NCBI GenBank assembly: GCA_009594865.1
Contig: VOPT01000010.1
Coordinates: forward strand, 1 to 50,621
DNA length: 50,621 bases
Reading direction: 5' to 3'
Source: Nitrospira sp.
Lineage (GTDB): Bacteria; Nitrospirota; Nitrospiria; Nitrospirales; Nitrospiraceae
Shown here: positions 26,128 through 34,975 of the stretch, piece by piece
Position numbering within the stretch: position 1 is the stretch's first letter
Layout: every line of letters starts with the position of its first letter
Notes under the pieces: model-generated
Databases searched by the model: none
What the model was told of the DNA's origin: nothing
What the model saw: the letters and a program-made list of their open reading frames with translations, nothing else
Translations under genes and position numbers: made by a program

Positions 26128-26652
26128 GTGAAATTTCCAGTTGTATCAAGCTCAAGACACAAGGGTAAGACGCTTGAAATTGATTCCTCCAAGGAATCGG
26201 TCACGTTGCTCGGCCTCAACGGCGAACCAATGGGAAGTCTCGGGTGGGATTTTCTTGTCGATCAGATTTTGACCTATCGAAAACCTCAGCAATCCCGTGA
26301 GGCCCGTTCCGAACCACGGATTTCCCTTTCTATCCGCGTCAAATATCACACTCCCGATGGAATGCACTTCGAGAGTCGAGCCGGAGGAATCGGCGGCGGC
26401 GGTCTCTTTATTGAGAGCGTCGCCCCATTGGCTGTCGGAACCAAACTGGCAATGGAATTCACCCTCCCGGAAGATCCCACCGAGTGGATGTCGGCAAAGG
26501 GAGTGATTGCCTGGGTCTGCCCTAAAGCGGACCAGTACACATTTAGCCCCGGGATGGGAGTGCGTTTCACGGATATCGCATCGGAGACCCGCAATCGCGT
26601 CTTGAATCTGGTCCATTCGGTAAAGGGCATGCCGCCGAGCGAGTCTCACTAA
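26128..26652 (+). CDS. PilZ-like protein, first of a tandem pair
   Basis: 174 residues from a GTG start with AAAGGG 7 bases ahead; the start also matches that of the paralogue at 26719 (both begin K-F-P). An N-terminal segment of about 50 residues (HKGKTLEIDSSKESVTLLGL) is shared by both and is not part of canonical PilZ. The PilZ region follows (RSEPRISLSIRVKYH, GGIGGGGLFIES, VAPLAVGTKLAMEFTLP). The c-di-GMP motif RxxxR is present, but the second motif (D/N-x-S-x-x-G) reads G-I-G-G-G-G, so nucleotide binding is doubtful. The longer open frame upstream has no support. Confidence 0.82.
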   Translation: MKFPVVSSSRHKGKTLEIDSSKESVTLLGLNGEPMGSLGWDFLVDQILTYRKPQQSREARSEPRISLSIRVKYHTPDGMHFESRAGGIGGGGLFIESVAPLAVGTKLAMEFTLPEDPTEWMSAKGVIAWVCPKADQYTFSPGMGVRFTDIASETRNRVLNLVHSVKGMPPSESH

Positions 26653-26718
26653 ACACCCTCGACGCACACTTCCAGATCGTAGCAGATCGATGCACTGCAG
26701 ACCCGCCGAGACCTCACG

Positions 26719-27237
26719 ATGAAATTTCCCATCACTGCCACCCGCGAACACCACGGCAAAACGCTGGACATTGATTGCGAACAGGAAACGGTGTCTTTGT
26801 TCGATCACAACGGGCAACAGCTCAGTATTCTGAGCTGGGGCACCCTCATCGACCAGATGCTCGCCGTTGATGAGGATACCCGCTTTGCTCATAGCCGATC
26901 GCACCCACGAGCTCCCCTGGCGATCAAAGTACATTGCATCACCGGGGACGGGAAGCATTTTGACAGCCTGACTGGCGGGATCGGCGGAGGGGGATTGTTT
27001 ATCGAAAGTAGTACGCCCTTGGCGCCAGGCACGGAACTGACCGTGGAATTTGCCTTACCAGACCGGCCAAACCAGAAATTTGCCACGCGCGCGAAGGTCG
27101 CCTGGACGCGGTCAAAACCTGAACGTTATCTGCTCTTTCCAGGAATGGGCATCCAATTTACTGACATTGATCCCGAGGCTCAAACCCGACTCACTGACCT
27201 CGTCGATTCTCTGAATCGGTGCCGGGCTGTGTCGTAA
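26719..27237 (+). CDS. PilZ-like protein, second of a tandem pair
   Basis: 172 residues, clearly a paralogue of the preceding gene: same N-terminal segment (HHGKTLDIDCEQETVSLFDH), RSHPRAPLAIKVHC, GGIGGGGLFIES, and the same ending pattern (PGMGIQFTDIDPEAQTRLTD). Like its neighbour it lacks the Asp/Asn and Ser of the second c-di-GMP motif. Spacing to the first gene is 66 bases. Its last 47 bases overlap the end of the convergent HEAT lipoprotein gene. Confidence 0.82.
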   Translation: MKFPITATREHHGKTLDIDCEQETVSLFDHNGQQLSILSWGTLIDQMLAVDEDTRFAHSRSHPRAPLAIKVHCITGDGKHFDSLTGGIGGGGLFIESSTPLAPGTELTVEFALPDRPNQKFATRAKVAWTRSKPERYLLFPGMGIQFTDIDPEAQTRLTDLVDSLNRCRAVS

Positions 27238-28000
27238 TCTGCCGAATAGCCCAGTGTGCCCATTCACGAACCCTCGGATTCGCATCCCTCTCGGCAACCG
27301 CGGACAACACATCCAACACAGCGGCATCCCCCACTTTTCCAAGTCGAAACGCGGCCTCAGCCCGCACACCCGCATCGGCATCGTGCTGTAAAAGCCGCAA
27401 GAGACTTGGTAGAGATCTCGTGTCTCCCGTCTCACTGAGAACCGCTGCGACCCCTTGACGCACCTGCGGATTCGGATCTTTTAGAGCCGACTCGAGATCC
27501 GTAGAGAAGGAAACAGTCTCTAACCGGAGGAGGGCTCGACTGGCAGCCACCCGAGTCGAAGCATCCGCATCGTGCAGTGCGTGCAGAATCTGCTCCTCAT
27601 GAGCTGCCGAATGATCAATTTCACCAAGAGCCAACGCGGAGGCCACGCGAACAGACTCGGACGGATCCGCTAACTTCCTCACAAGCACCGCACCGCTCTT
27701 TCCGTCACTCACTCGGCCTAGGGCGAGCGCGGCTGCCGCGCGAACACGGGGATCTTGATCCGCCAATGCAGCAAGAAGCGCTGACTCTGCAGATTGGTGG
27801 CCGATCTTTCCCAGCGCTTCGGCCGCAGTGCGCCGCACCTCCGGATCAGGATCAGCGAGCAATTCGCTCAATCTGATTGAAACGGATGGCGGAGCGTCCG
27901 GTGGGACCTCCACATAACAACCGGTCAAGGCGAAGAAGAGTACGAGTGGCAGTAAGCATGCACGGTATGGCGCGTGAGACGGAAAACAGACAGGACTCAT
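27191..28000 (-). CDS. HEAT-repeat lipoprotein
   Basis: 269 residues from the ATG at 28000. The signal peptide has lipobox LTGC (Cys about residue 29). The mature part is an array of about six 31-residue HEAT/PBS-lyase repeats, each with the pattern D-P-x-V-R-x-x-A-A-x-A-L-G (LADPDPEVRRTAAEALGKIG, LADQDPRVRAAAALALGRVS, LADPSESVRVASALALGEID and so on). Role unknown; such arrays form interaction surfaces. The frame is open upstream to 28144 but that region is not protein-like. The C-terminal coding end overlaps the second PilZ gene on the other strand. Confidence 0.85.
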   Translation of the reverse strand: MSPVCFPSHAPYRACLLPLVLFFALTGCYVEVPPDAPPSVSIRLSELLADPDPEVRRTAAEALGKIGHQSAESALLAALADQDPRVRAAAALALGRVSDGKSGAVLVRKLADPSESVRVASALALGEIDHSAAHEEQILHALHDADASTRVAASRALLRLETVSFSTDLESALKDPNPQVRQGVAAVLSETGDTRSLPSLLRLLQHDADAGVRAEAAFRLGKVGDAAVLDVLSAVAERDANPRVREWAHWAIRQITTQPGTDSENRRGQ

Positions 28001-28195
28001 GTGGATTTTAGAATGGCGGGTGCATGCTACATGGAGAGGATTACAGGTGGAATCAGCAGCCCCCCCCTCAGCGCCCAAGGCATGGACATCGGCCCAGCAT
28101 GGTGAAACGGATTTCCTCCACATCGAGCCGCCGATCTCTGGCACACGAACCGATGTACCGGTCCTTGCTGAAATGTCACAAAAAGTTTCGAGCCG

Positions 28196-29050
28196 TTAGA
28201 GCGGTTTGGCAGGCGCATCTTCGTCCAGCACCGGCGCTTGCTTCGCTGCTTCGATCGACTGTTCCAGTTCCTTTTGGGCGGAATCCATTTCTGCTCGAAT
28301 CGTCCGCATTTGGGGATCGACTGAACTCCGCACATCCGCGACAGCCTGCCGGAAAGTCCGCACGGCATCTCCCAGTCCCTCGCCCAAGCCCTGCATGTCT
28401 TGCGGAGAAAAGGCTGCCGGCTGAGGCTGCGCGGATTTTGCGCGTATGGCAGCTTGCGCAGCCTGTACACGGGCCACCGCATCTTTGTTCACGATCGCAG
28501 AAGGGCGCTTGGCCTCCGGCTTGCTTTGGGCCGAAGCAGGCAAGGGGGGGTACTGCCCCCGCATCACCGGTGCCGGAGCCGCCATGCGGTCTTCCATCGT
28601 CGGAGGTTGATGACCTTGCGCCACCGCCGACCCGGGAGCAGCCTGAGTCGGCGTCACCATAGCTACCCGAGGCTTAGACGGCTGGGCAGTTTGTGGCCCC
28701 TGAGGCGCAGCTGCAGCCATTAAGGCAGCGGTCGTGCCAGGGGTTAACTCCGGCCCAGGCGTATAGGGAGCAGTGGCTTTCAGAGTAGTAGCAGCCTGAG
28801 CAACCGGCGCCGGTTGAACTGCCTGGGCCACTTCTGCCACCGCTGGTATCTGAGCCTGCGGGGAGACCGCCGAAGATTCACCCTGTTCAGGAGTTACATC
28901 CTGAGCAGGAATGTCATTCACTTCCTTCTTAAACCCTCTGAGGGCCTTGCCCACACCTTCCCCGATTTGCGGAAGCTTGCCGGCGCCAAAAATAATCAAC
29001 ACAATAACCAGGATGATAATCAGTTCGGAGAATCCCATCGTGCCAAACAT
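28196..29050 (-). CDS. TatA-type translocase subunit with long C-terminal extension
   Basis: 284 residues. Residues 1-45 are a standard TatA: one membrane helix (GFSELIIILVIVLIIFGAGK), hinge KLPQIGEG, then the amphipathic helix GKALRGFKKEV. Normal TatA proteins are 60-90 residues. Here about 175 residues of Ala/Pro/Gln-rich, probably disordered sequence follow. A C-terminal helical part (about 218-284) begins GLGEGLGDAVRTFRQAVADV, which resembles the TatA amphipathic helix. AAGGA precedes the ATG at 29050. Tat export is used in the window by the solute-binding protein at 19477. No tatC is adjacent. TatB is an alternative assignment, but the FGAGKLP hinge favours TatA. Confidence 0.85.
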   Translation of the reverse strand: MFGTMGFSELIIILVIVLIIFGAGKLPQIGEGVGKALRGFKKEVNDIPAQDVTPEQGESSAVSPQAQIPAVAEVAQAVQPAPVAQAATTLKATAPYTPGPELTPGTTAALMAAAAPQGPQTAQPSKPRVAMVTPTQAAPGSAVAQGHQPPTMEDRMAAPAPVMRGQYPPLPASAQSKPEAKRPSAIVNKDAVARVQAAQAAIRAKSAQPQPAAFSPQDMQGLGEGLGDAVRTFRQAVADVRSSVDPQMRTIRAEMDSAQKELEQSIEAAKQAPVLDEDAPAKPL

Positions 29051-29185
29051 GTTCGGTATCCTTCCTCGGCAAGTAGGGGCCAACCAGGCATGAGGCCTCT
29101 TCGGCCATTCGATCTCTCACGATAGCTGCCCGATGCAAAGTGTGTCAAGAAAGGCGGAGGTCAGTCCTGAGGATCAGACTCGATA

Positions 29186-30403
29186 TCACGGCGCGGAAAG
29201 GGGAATCGCGACGAGTTCGGTTTGCACCGGTTGACCGTACACCACCGCATCCTTGGTCGACAGGTACACGTCTAGCTCACTCCGAATCCCGAAGTCCCCC
29301 GGAAGATAGATCCCTGGTTCGATGGAGAAACAGGTACCGGGCAGCAAGCGGCGGGCATCCTGGGTTTCCAGATTGTCGATGTTTGCGCCATTGCCATGGA
29401 CTTCTTCGCCGATTGAATGCCCGGTCCGGTGAACAAAATACTCCCCGTATCCAGCCTGCACGATGACCTGTCGACAGACATCGTCGACCTCCCAACCGTA
29501 CGGGAATGCGCCCGCTCGTACGCGCGCTTGCACAAACGCTACGGCCGCATCCCGGGCTCGCCGGACGATCTGGAAGATATCTTTCTGCCTCGCAGGCACA
29601 ACCTGCCCGACAAAGCCTGTCCAGGTGATATCGGCATACACGGCCCGGGACTCTGGTTGTTTGGCCCATAAATCGATCAATACGAGATCCCCCTGGCGGA
29701 TAGGAGCCGAGCCCTCGGCAGACGGCCCATAATGAGGATCGGCACTATGGGCGTTGACTGCGGCAATGGGTGGACTCGAAGTGACGAGACCGCGAGCATC
29801 CATCCGAGAAAGGATATATTGTTGCAACCCATACTCAGTGAGCGAGGAGCCGGCCGCGAGAGACGTCCCGATAAACCCGAACGCCTCATCCACAATCGCC
29901 CGCAGCCCCATGGCAGCCGCCTGGTGCGACGCCAACTGCGCCTCATCCCACACCGCTTCAAATTGCTGGACCAAATCGGCGGATGTGACAACTTCCAAAC
30001 CCAAGCTGCGCAGGAGATCCAACGTCCCCGCATCCACACGCGAGAGATAGGGAATCGCATTCATCGGCGAATATTGCATGGCGATTCGTGTGGCCGAGTG
30101 AAGAAGTGCCTTCAGAGCCGCCTGCTGTTCTCGCCAGGAGACGTAGAACCGCACTTCCCCAGGCAAGTCCTCCAGGACATGCGGCTCGATGCGATGCTGC
30201 AATTTCATCGGGGTCCCCACCGCCGGAACCCAGTAGTACCAGCGGCGCGTGACATGCATCGAGGGGTCTAACAACAACACGCGATAGGCAATGGGATCGA
30301 GATGGCGAAAATCATAAAAGAGCCATCCGTCAATTCCTGGTTGGTCTCGAATGGCCTGTTGAATCCGGCTGACCTGGGCCATGAAACGAGAGGCGGCTTC
30401 CAT
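29186..30403 (-). CDS. M24-family metallopeptidase (Xaa-Pro type)
   Basis: 405 residues. The C-terminal pita-bread domain holds the five metal ligands: Asp in LVLIDLWA, Asp in VYADITW, His in HRTGHSIGEE, Glu in SIEPGIYLPG and Glu in RSELDVYL. The N-terminal creatinase-like domain (1-170) is present. Known members are Xaa-Pro aminopeptidases/prolidases; the exact substrate is not predictable. The start at 30403 has no strong ribosome binding site, and a second Met at residue 8 is possible. It is divergently oriented from the gene at 30497, with 93 bases between. Confidence 0.9.
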   Translation of the reverse strand: MEAASRFMAQVSRIQQAIRDQPGIDGWLFYDFRHLDPIAYRVLLLDPSMHVTRRWYYWVPAVGTPMKLQHRIEPHVLEDLPGEVRFYVSWREQQAALKALLHSATRIAMQYSPMNAIPYLSRVDAGTLDLLRSLGLEVVTSADLVQQFEAVWDEAQLASHQAAAMGLRAIVDEAFGFIGTSLAAGSSLTEYGLQQYILSRMDARGLVTSSPPIAAVNAHSADPHYGPSAEGSAPIRQGDLVLIDLWAKQPESRAVYADITWTGFVGQVVPARQKDIFQIVRRARDAAVAFVQARVRAGAFPYGWEVDDVCRQVIVQAGYGEYFVHRTGHSIGEEVHGNGANIDNLETQDARRLLPGTCFSIEPGIYLPGDFGIRSELDVYLSTKDAVVYGQPVQTELVAIPLSAP

Positions 30404-30496
30404 GGTCGCATCATAACGCCATTTCGAAATCGAAACCACTCAGCAATCAGGCAATGCTCTCCACTCTTCGGGATGATACAATGCCGCCGACCATTT

Positions 30497-30955
30497 ATGA
30501 GTATTCCCCCCGCAGCAGAGCCGAGTCAGTACCGCGTCACCTTCTTCTTCGGACCCGAACCGGTGGAGCATCAGCCCGATCAACTACGCTGTGTCTTCAA
30601 TGTGAAGAAACGCAGTTGGAAAGGCGGCGTACAGGTCGGGGTCGATATCGCTCAGGAGTATGTCGAGGAAGCTCGCCGGGCGCTCGGATTCTCATCCTGG
30701 CTTGAACATCACCTACGCACGAGCAGCCCGGAAGAGCAGGAGGACGCGATGAGGCGAGCGGATGAACTCTTCGTTCAATCTGTATGTACCTGTGCGCTGA
30801 CCCTGGCTCTCCACGCAGGCATTGAACAACACAACCAGGTGATCCCCGCCGCCGGCTTCGCTGATGAACTTCGGCAGATCATCACCGAGCAGCCCGGACA
30901 GGTGACGGATCTCATTCGCTCCGAATTAGACTTGGGTCAGAATTCTGACTCGTAA
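30497..30955 (+). CDS. Conserved-looking protein of unknown function
   Basis: 152 residues starting MSIPPAAEPSQYRVTFFFGP. Predicted mixed fold: beta strands first (YRVTFFFG, LRCVFNVKKRSWKGGVQVGV), then mostly helical with an acidic stretch (SSPEEQEDAMRRADELFVQ). No signal peptide, membrane segment or family motif was recognised. The long open frame starting at 30302 overlaps the divergent peptidase gene, so the later ATG is preferred. Confidence 0.65.
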   Translation: MSIPPAAEPSQYRVTFFFGPEPVEHQPDQLRCVFNVKKRSWKGGVQVGVDIAQEYVEEARRALGFSSWLEHHLRTSSPEEQEDAMRRADELFVQSVCTCALTLALHAGIEQHNQVIPAAGFADELRQIITEQPGQVTDLIRSELDLGQNSDS

Positions 30956-30991
30956 AGAGCGAGCAACAGCTGCAACAAACGCGGAAGGGGT

Positions 30992-31019
30992 TTGAAAATG
31001 GGGATGAATTTGTTATAAC
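30992..31019 (+). promoter_or_regulatory. Predicted sigma-70-type promoter
   Basis: TTGAAA and TATAAC separated by 16 bases, about 85 bases upstream of the GTG at 31111. Both hexamers are close to consensus and the local sequence is AT-rich compared with its surroundings. Confidence 0.65.
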
Positions 31020-31110
31020 GACAACGGAGTACTCGCAATTGTAAACGTTTATCGGCACTCATCTTCGAATTTCACACCGTCAGCATTTCAGCACGAAGGA
31101 GGCACTTAAC

Positions 31111-31587
31111 GTGAACGTCTCTGTCAATGTGTCCTGTAAAAGACGCCGCAGCCTCTGGTCGAACGCCTTGGTTCTAGGCCTGGTGGCATTGTGCTCTTTG
31201 GCCATCCTTATTGTGCCGGTGGCAGCACAAGACTCGGGCAGCACTTCCAACGTCCCCGTCTCCTCGAACGATGCCAGCCCGTCAGGGGTCGGCATTCAGG
31301 CAGGATCCGCACTCGCCACGATCATCTACTTCCCGCTCAAACTGGCCTTTGCCATTGGTGGCGGCGTGGTCGGCGGACTGGCCTATGGGTTCTCAGGCGG
31401 GAGCGAACAAACCGCAAAAAACATTTGGGTTCCCAGCATGTACGGCACGTACGTCATCACGCCGGACCATCTGAAGGGAGATAAACCGATCCGCTTCCTC
31501 GGTGTCTCCTCGAGTGAGCCCGCGCGGGAGGCCGGGGATTATACCCCGCAAGAGCCCCTGCCGCTGCCCTTGGAACCGATCCGATAG
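31111..31587 (+). CDS. Secreted or membrane-anchored small protein, unknown function
   Basis: 158 residues from a GTG start with a strong AAGGAGG 8 bases upstream. A signal peptide (LVLGLVALCSLAILIVPVAA) with a likely cleavage after AAQ is followed by a Ser-rich segment and a second hydrophobic, Gly-rich helix (FPLKLAFAIGGGVVGGLAYG). The C-terminal part contains WVPSMYGTYVITPDHLKGD and a Pro-rich tail. I do not recognise the family. Its stop codon is one base from the ATG of the hydrolase gene, implying coupling, and a clear promoter precedes it. Confidence 0.75.
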   Translation: MNVSVNVSCKRRRSLWSNALVLGLVALCSLAILIVPVAAQDSGSTSNVPVSSNDASPSGVGIQAGSALATIIYFPLKLAFAIGGGVVGGLAYGFSGGSEQTAKNIWVPSMYGTYVITPDHLKGDKPIRFLGVSSSEPAREAGDYTPQEPLPLPLEPIR

Positions 31588-31588
31588 C

Positions 31589-32365
31589 ATGAAACCCGTC
31601 ATCGGAGTCACGCCCGACTTCAATGCCGGTGATCGTCAGGAATGGGGCGGCAAAGAGCCCACGTATTTTCTCCGGGCTCGCTACGTTCGCGCAATCGAAG
31701 AGCTCGGCGGGGTGCCGCTCATTCTTCCCCTGGTGGCTGATCGTGCGGCCCGTCGCCGCCTCCTCCGCACCATCGACGGACTGCTGCTGACAGGCAGCGG
31801 TCCAGATTTAGACCCCGCCCTGTATGGAGAACAGCAGCACTACCCCTTTCCCATCGTCGCCCAGCGGCGCGCAAGCTTCGAATTGGATCTCGTCCATCTC
31901 GCAACCCGTACCCATCTCCCGACTTTGGCCATCTGCGGCGGGATGCAAACGATGAATGTCGCCTTCGGTGGCACGCTCTATCAGGACCTTCCTGCCCAGG
32001 TAGCCGATGTCCTGCAACATCGACAGACGACACCGGCGATCCGTCTCTCGCACAGCGTCTCCATCACCCCCGGCACGCTCCTCAATCGCATCGTGAAACG
32101 ACCGCGCATGCAGGTGAATAGCTCCCATCACCAATCGGTAAAAGGCGTGGGCCGCGCATTGATCGCCAGCGCAACCGCACCCGACGGCATCATCGAGGCG
32201 ATCGAACATCCCGGCCACCCGTTTTTTCTCGGCCTGCAATGGCACCCCGAATTTTTGTTCGAGCGCCACCAGCTGCATCGGCGGCTCTTTGAGGCATTCT
32301 TACGGGCGGCCTCCCGTCGCCCGGCGCGTCAACCATTGCCTCCGCAACGCAGGACCACCACATGA
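31589..32365 (+). CDS. Class I glutamine amidotransferase-like hydrolase (peptidase C26)
   Basis: 258 residues. It opens with KPVIGVTPDFN, typical of gamma-glutamyl-gamma-aminobutyrate hydrolase (PuuD-like) proteins. The nucleophile elbow is LAICGGMQTMNVAFGG (Cys in ICGG; family members usually have ICRG), and the catalytic His/Glu are in LQWHPEF. It may cleave gamma-glutamyl amides; the substrate is not certain. The gene begins one base after the preceding stop. An amino acid permease gene follows 63 bases downstream, consistent with amine or amino acid metabolism. Confidence 0.88.
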   Translation: MKPVIGVTPDFNAGDRQEWGGKEPTYFLRARYVRAIEELGGVPLILPLVADRAARRRLLRTIDGLLLTGSGPDLDPALYGEQQHYPFPIVAQRRASFELDLVHLATRTHLPTLAICGGMQTMNVAFGGTLYQDLPAQVADVLQHRQTTPAIRLSHSVSITPGTLLNRIVKRPRMQVNSSHHQSVKGVGRALIASATAPDGIIEAIEHPGHPFFLGLQWHPEFLFERHQLHRRLFEAFLRAASRRPARQPLPPQRRTTT

Positions 32366-32428
32366 CACGGGACTCAATCGCCCATGCCAGCGGACTCGGG
32401 CGTGACGTCACCGGAGAGAGGACACGGC

Positions 32429-33850
32429 GTGGGCAATCCGCTGTTTCGCACCAAATCGATCGACCGAATCCTCGCTGATTCCGACGCCCCTGAACATCGC
32501 CTGAAACGGAGCCTCACCGCCTGGGACCTGACCGGACTCGGCATCGGCGCGATTATCGGCACCGGCATCTTCGTGCTGATCGGCACCGCGATCGTTGGTG
32601 ATGCGCATCGCCCAGGAGCCGGTCCCGGAATCGTCCTGTCGTTCATTCTGTCCGGCATCACTTGCGCACTTGCCGCGCTCTGTTATGCGGAATTTGCGGC
32701 CATGATCCCGGTGGCAGGCAGTGCGTACACCTATTCCTACGCGACACTCGGCGAATTCCTGGCCTGGCTGACGGGATGGAATCTCATTCTGGAATACGGC
32801 GTGGCCTGCGTGGCGGTCGCGATCGGATGGTCCGGCTACTTCAATAATATTCTGAAACTCTGCGGCGTCGAACTTCCCTATTGGGCCACACATCCCCCAG
32901 GTGCGGACGGAGGGATTGCGAATATCCCCGCAGCGGTCATCGTCCTGCTCGTGACCGGTATTTTGATCGTCGGCGTCAAAGAAAGTGCCCGAGCCACCTG
33001 TGGCATCGTCCTCATCAAACTCGCCGTGATCGTCTTTTTCATCGCGGTCGGGACTTCCTCCGTCGACACGACCAACTGGACGCCCTTCATGCCGTTTGGA
33101 TTTGCCGGCGTGGGGGCAGCGGCGGCCATCGTATTCTTTGCCTATATCGGATTCGACGCCGTCTCGACCACCGCGGAAGAGGCCCAGAATCCTCAACGCG
33201 ACCTCCCCATCGGCATCTTCGCGTCGCTGGGCATCTGTACCCTACTGTATATTGCCGTGGCGGCGGTTTTGACAGGCCTGGTGCCGTTTTCACGCATCGA
33301 CATCCATGCCCCGGTGGCCGAAGGATTGCGGGTCGCCGGCTTCAAATGGGGCGCCGCCATCGTAGCGGTCGGAGCAGTGGCCGGGATCACGAGCGTGCTG
33401 GTGGTGATGATGCTGGGCCAGATTCGCGTGTTTTTCGCCATGTCCCGAGATGGCCTGCTCGGTCCCTGGCTATCAGGCGTGCATCCGAAATTTCGCACAC
33501 CCCACCATGCCACCTACCTCACCGGCATCGCCGTGGCCATCATGGCCGCCTTGATTCCCATCGGCGAAGCAGCCGACATGACGAACATCGGCACGCTCTT
33601 CGCCTTCGTACTCGTCTGCATTGGGATCATTGTGCTTCGTTATACCAACCCGAACCATCCCCGGCCCTTTCGCATGCCCTTTATGCCGGTCATCCCTATA
33701 TTGGGCGTCCTGGCCTGCTTGGGCTTGATGTATTTCCTCCCCTGGATGACCTGGATCCGCTTTTTTGTGTGGACGATCATCGGGATTGTGGTCTACGCCA
33801 CGTACGGCATACGGCGCAGCAAACTCGCCACAAGTCAGGCCCTTGAATAG
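32429..33850 (+). CDS. APC-family amino acid permease
   Basis: 473 residues with about 12 membrane segments. TM1 has the APC signature GLGIGAIIGTGIFVLIGTA, and TM6 has FFAYIGFDAVSTTAEEAQNP, both typical of cationic-amino-acid-transporter (CAT)-like permeases such as YfnA. It likely imports amino acids by proton symport or exchange. The GTG at 32429 is chosen because GAGAGGA lies 6 bases ahead and homologues begin near NPLFRTKSID; an ATG at 32384 is an alternative. It probably forms an operon with the two genes upstream. Confidence 0.92.
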   Translation: MGNPLFRTKSIDRILADSDAPEHRLKRSLTAWDLTGLGIGAIIGTGIFVLIGTAIVGDAHRPGAGPGIVLSFILSGITCALAALCYAEFAAMIPVAGSAYTYSYATLGEFLAWLTGWNLILEYGVACVAVAIGWSGYFNNILKLCGVELPYWATHPPGADGGIANIPAAVIVLLVTGILIVGVKESARATCGIVLIKLAVIVFFIAVGTSSVDTTNWTPFMPFGFAGVGAAAAIVFFAYIGFDAVSTTAEEAQNPQRDLPIGIFASLGICTLLYIAVAAVLTGLVPFSRIDIHAPVAEGLRVAGFKWGAAIVAVGAVAGITSVLVVMMLGQIRVFFAMSRDGLLGPWLSGVHPKFRTPHHATYLTGIAVAIMAALIPIGEAADMTNIGTLFAFVLVCIGIIVLRYTNPNHPRPFRMPFMPVIPILGVLACLGLMYFLPWMTWIRFFVWTIIGIVVYATYGIRRSKLATSQALE

Positions 33851-33906
33851 AGCGGTACCCCTCGGCGCGCGTGACGCCGCTGCTTGAACAATAGCCGAGA
33901 GAAGAA

Positions 33907-34365
33907 TTAGGACGAAGCTTCAGTTGGAGCGACAGGAGCGGCCTTAGGTGCGGCTGCGACGGGCGTCGGAGCCGGTGTAGCTGGTTTCGCAGCAGCCGCT
34001 GCTGATGTAGCGGGAGCGGGAGCCGACCTCGCTGGCGCGGCCGCACCAGCCGCAGGAGCGGCCGCAGGTTTCGGAGGAGCCGCAGGCTTTGGAGGGGCAG
34101 GCCTTTCAGGCTTAATCCCACCTTCCCAGGACGGGCCTGAGTACATATCAGCAGCCAACCCCTTGCCCTTCCATTTTTCTTCGAAGTCCGCCGCAGCCTT
34201 GTTGGGGGTTTCCCCGGCTCCGACCACATCATTCCATGGATAGGCGCGAGGCCCGATCTGGCAGCCCGCCTCCGTACGCCTCAAATACAAGGCAATAGGA
34301 TTGCCTCGGTAGGGTCCGAGGTAGATATGCACCGATCCCACATATTCAAGCAATGTGGCCACCAT
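33907..34365 (-). CDS. Protein of unknown function with Ala/Pro tail
   Basis: 152 residues. Residues 1-85 look globular (EYVGSVHIYLGPYRGNPIAL, CQIGPRAYPWNDVVGAGETP, DFEEKWKGKG). The rest is low-complexity Ala/Pro with occasional Lys and Arg, probably disordered. No known domain was recognised. TTGGAGG is very close to the ATG at 34365, and the adjacent GTG codon may be the true start. Confidence 0.65.
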   Translation of the reverse strand: MVATLLEYVGSVHIYLGPYRGNPIALYLRRTEAGCQIGPRAYPWNDVVGAGETPNKAAADFEEKWKGKGLAADMYSGPSWEGGIKPERPAPPKPAAPPKPAAAPAAGAAAPARSAPAPATSAAAAAKPATPAPTPVAAAPKAAPVAPTEASS

Positions 34366-34453
34366 GCCTCCAAGAAGACGTGCATGATGCCATAAGAAGT
34401 AGGAAGAGGGCAAGAAGGACCTAGCACCCCACGGCTATTCGGTCCACTCCGAC

Positions 34454-34975
34454 TCAGGAGAGAGCCGGACGCTCGGTCGAGGGACGGGAGCGAAGAAGGT
34501 ATAGGCCGCCGATGAGAATGATGATGACGACCACATTCAAGCCGACATCGAGGAGATATTGCTGAAACAATTCGTGCCTGCTTTCCTTGGCCACCGCTTC
34601 AAGTTGGTAGGAAAGTTCGGCACTGGCCGTCAAGAGTCTCCGGGTACAGGCAATGATCCCCACGGACAAATACGGCTCCAACTCCAGCACTTCCGTCTGA
34701 AGAAATCGCACCACCGTGCGAAACAGTTCCAGGAGAATAATGACGAGGAGCAGATCGTTCAATAACTTGAGCGCGGCAGGAAGGAGCGCGAGCTGAACGG
34801 GTCGAGCCAAAAAGATATACCAGGCATGGACGAAAATAATCAGACAGAGAGCCAGCAGGCTGAATCCGGCCGCAACATAGCCGAGGCGGTCCAACTGATC
34901 CATGAAACCGAGCCACCAGCGCATACTGGGCCGATGATACCTCTCATCTGGCTCCGGCGTACTTGGTGAGCGCAT
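34454..34975 (-). CDS. PsiE-family membrane protein
   Basis: 173 residues with four predicted membrane segments (about 30-52, 62-82, 100-115, 148-165). The pattern LNDLLLVIILLELFRTVVRF followed by YLSVGIIACTRRLLTASAE is typical of the PsiE (phosphate-starvation-inducible E) family, whose function is poorly defined. The ATG shares its A with the TAA of the upstream Cys-rich gene (TAATG), a tight coupling. Confidence 0.85.
   Translation of the reverse strand: MRSPSTPEPDERYHRPSMRWWLGFMDQLDRLGYVAAGFSLLALCLIIFVHAWYIFLARPVQLALLPAALKLLNDLLLVIILLELFRTVVRFLQTEVLELEPYLSVGIIACTRRLLTASAELSYQLEAVAKESRHELFQQYLLDVGLNVVVIIILIGGLYLLRSRPSTERPALS

Noticed and set aside
32881..33846. A 321-codon frame inside the amino acid permease gene
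   Set aside because: Arg/His-rich shadow of a membrane protein in another frame; no start signals.
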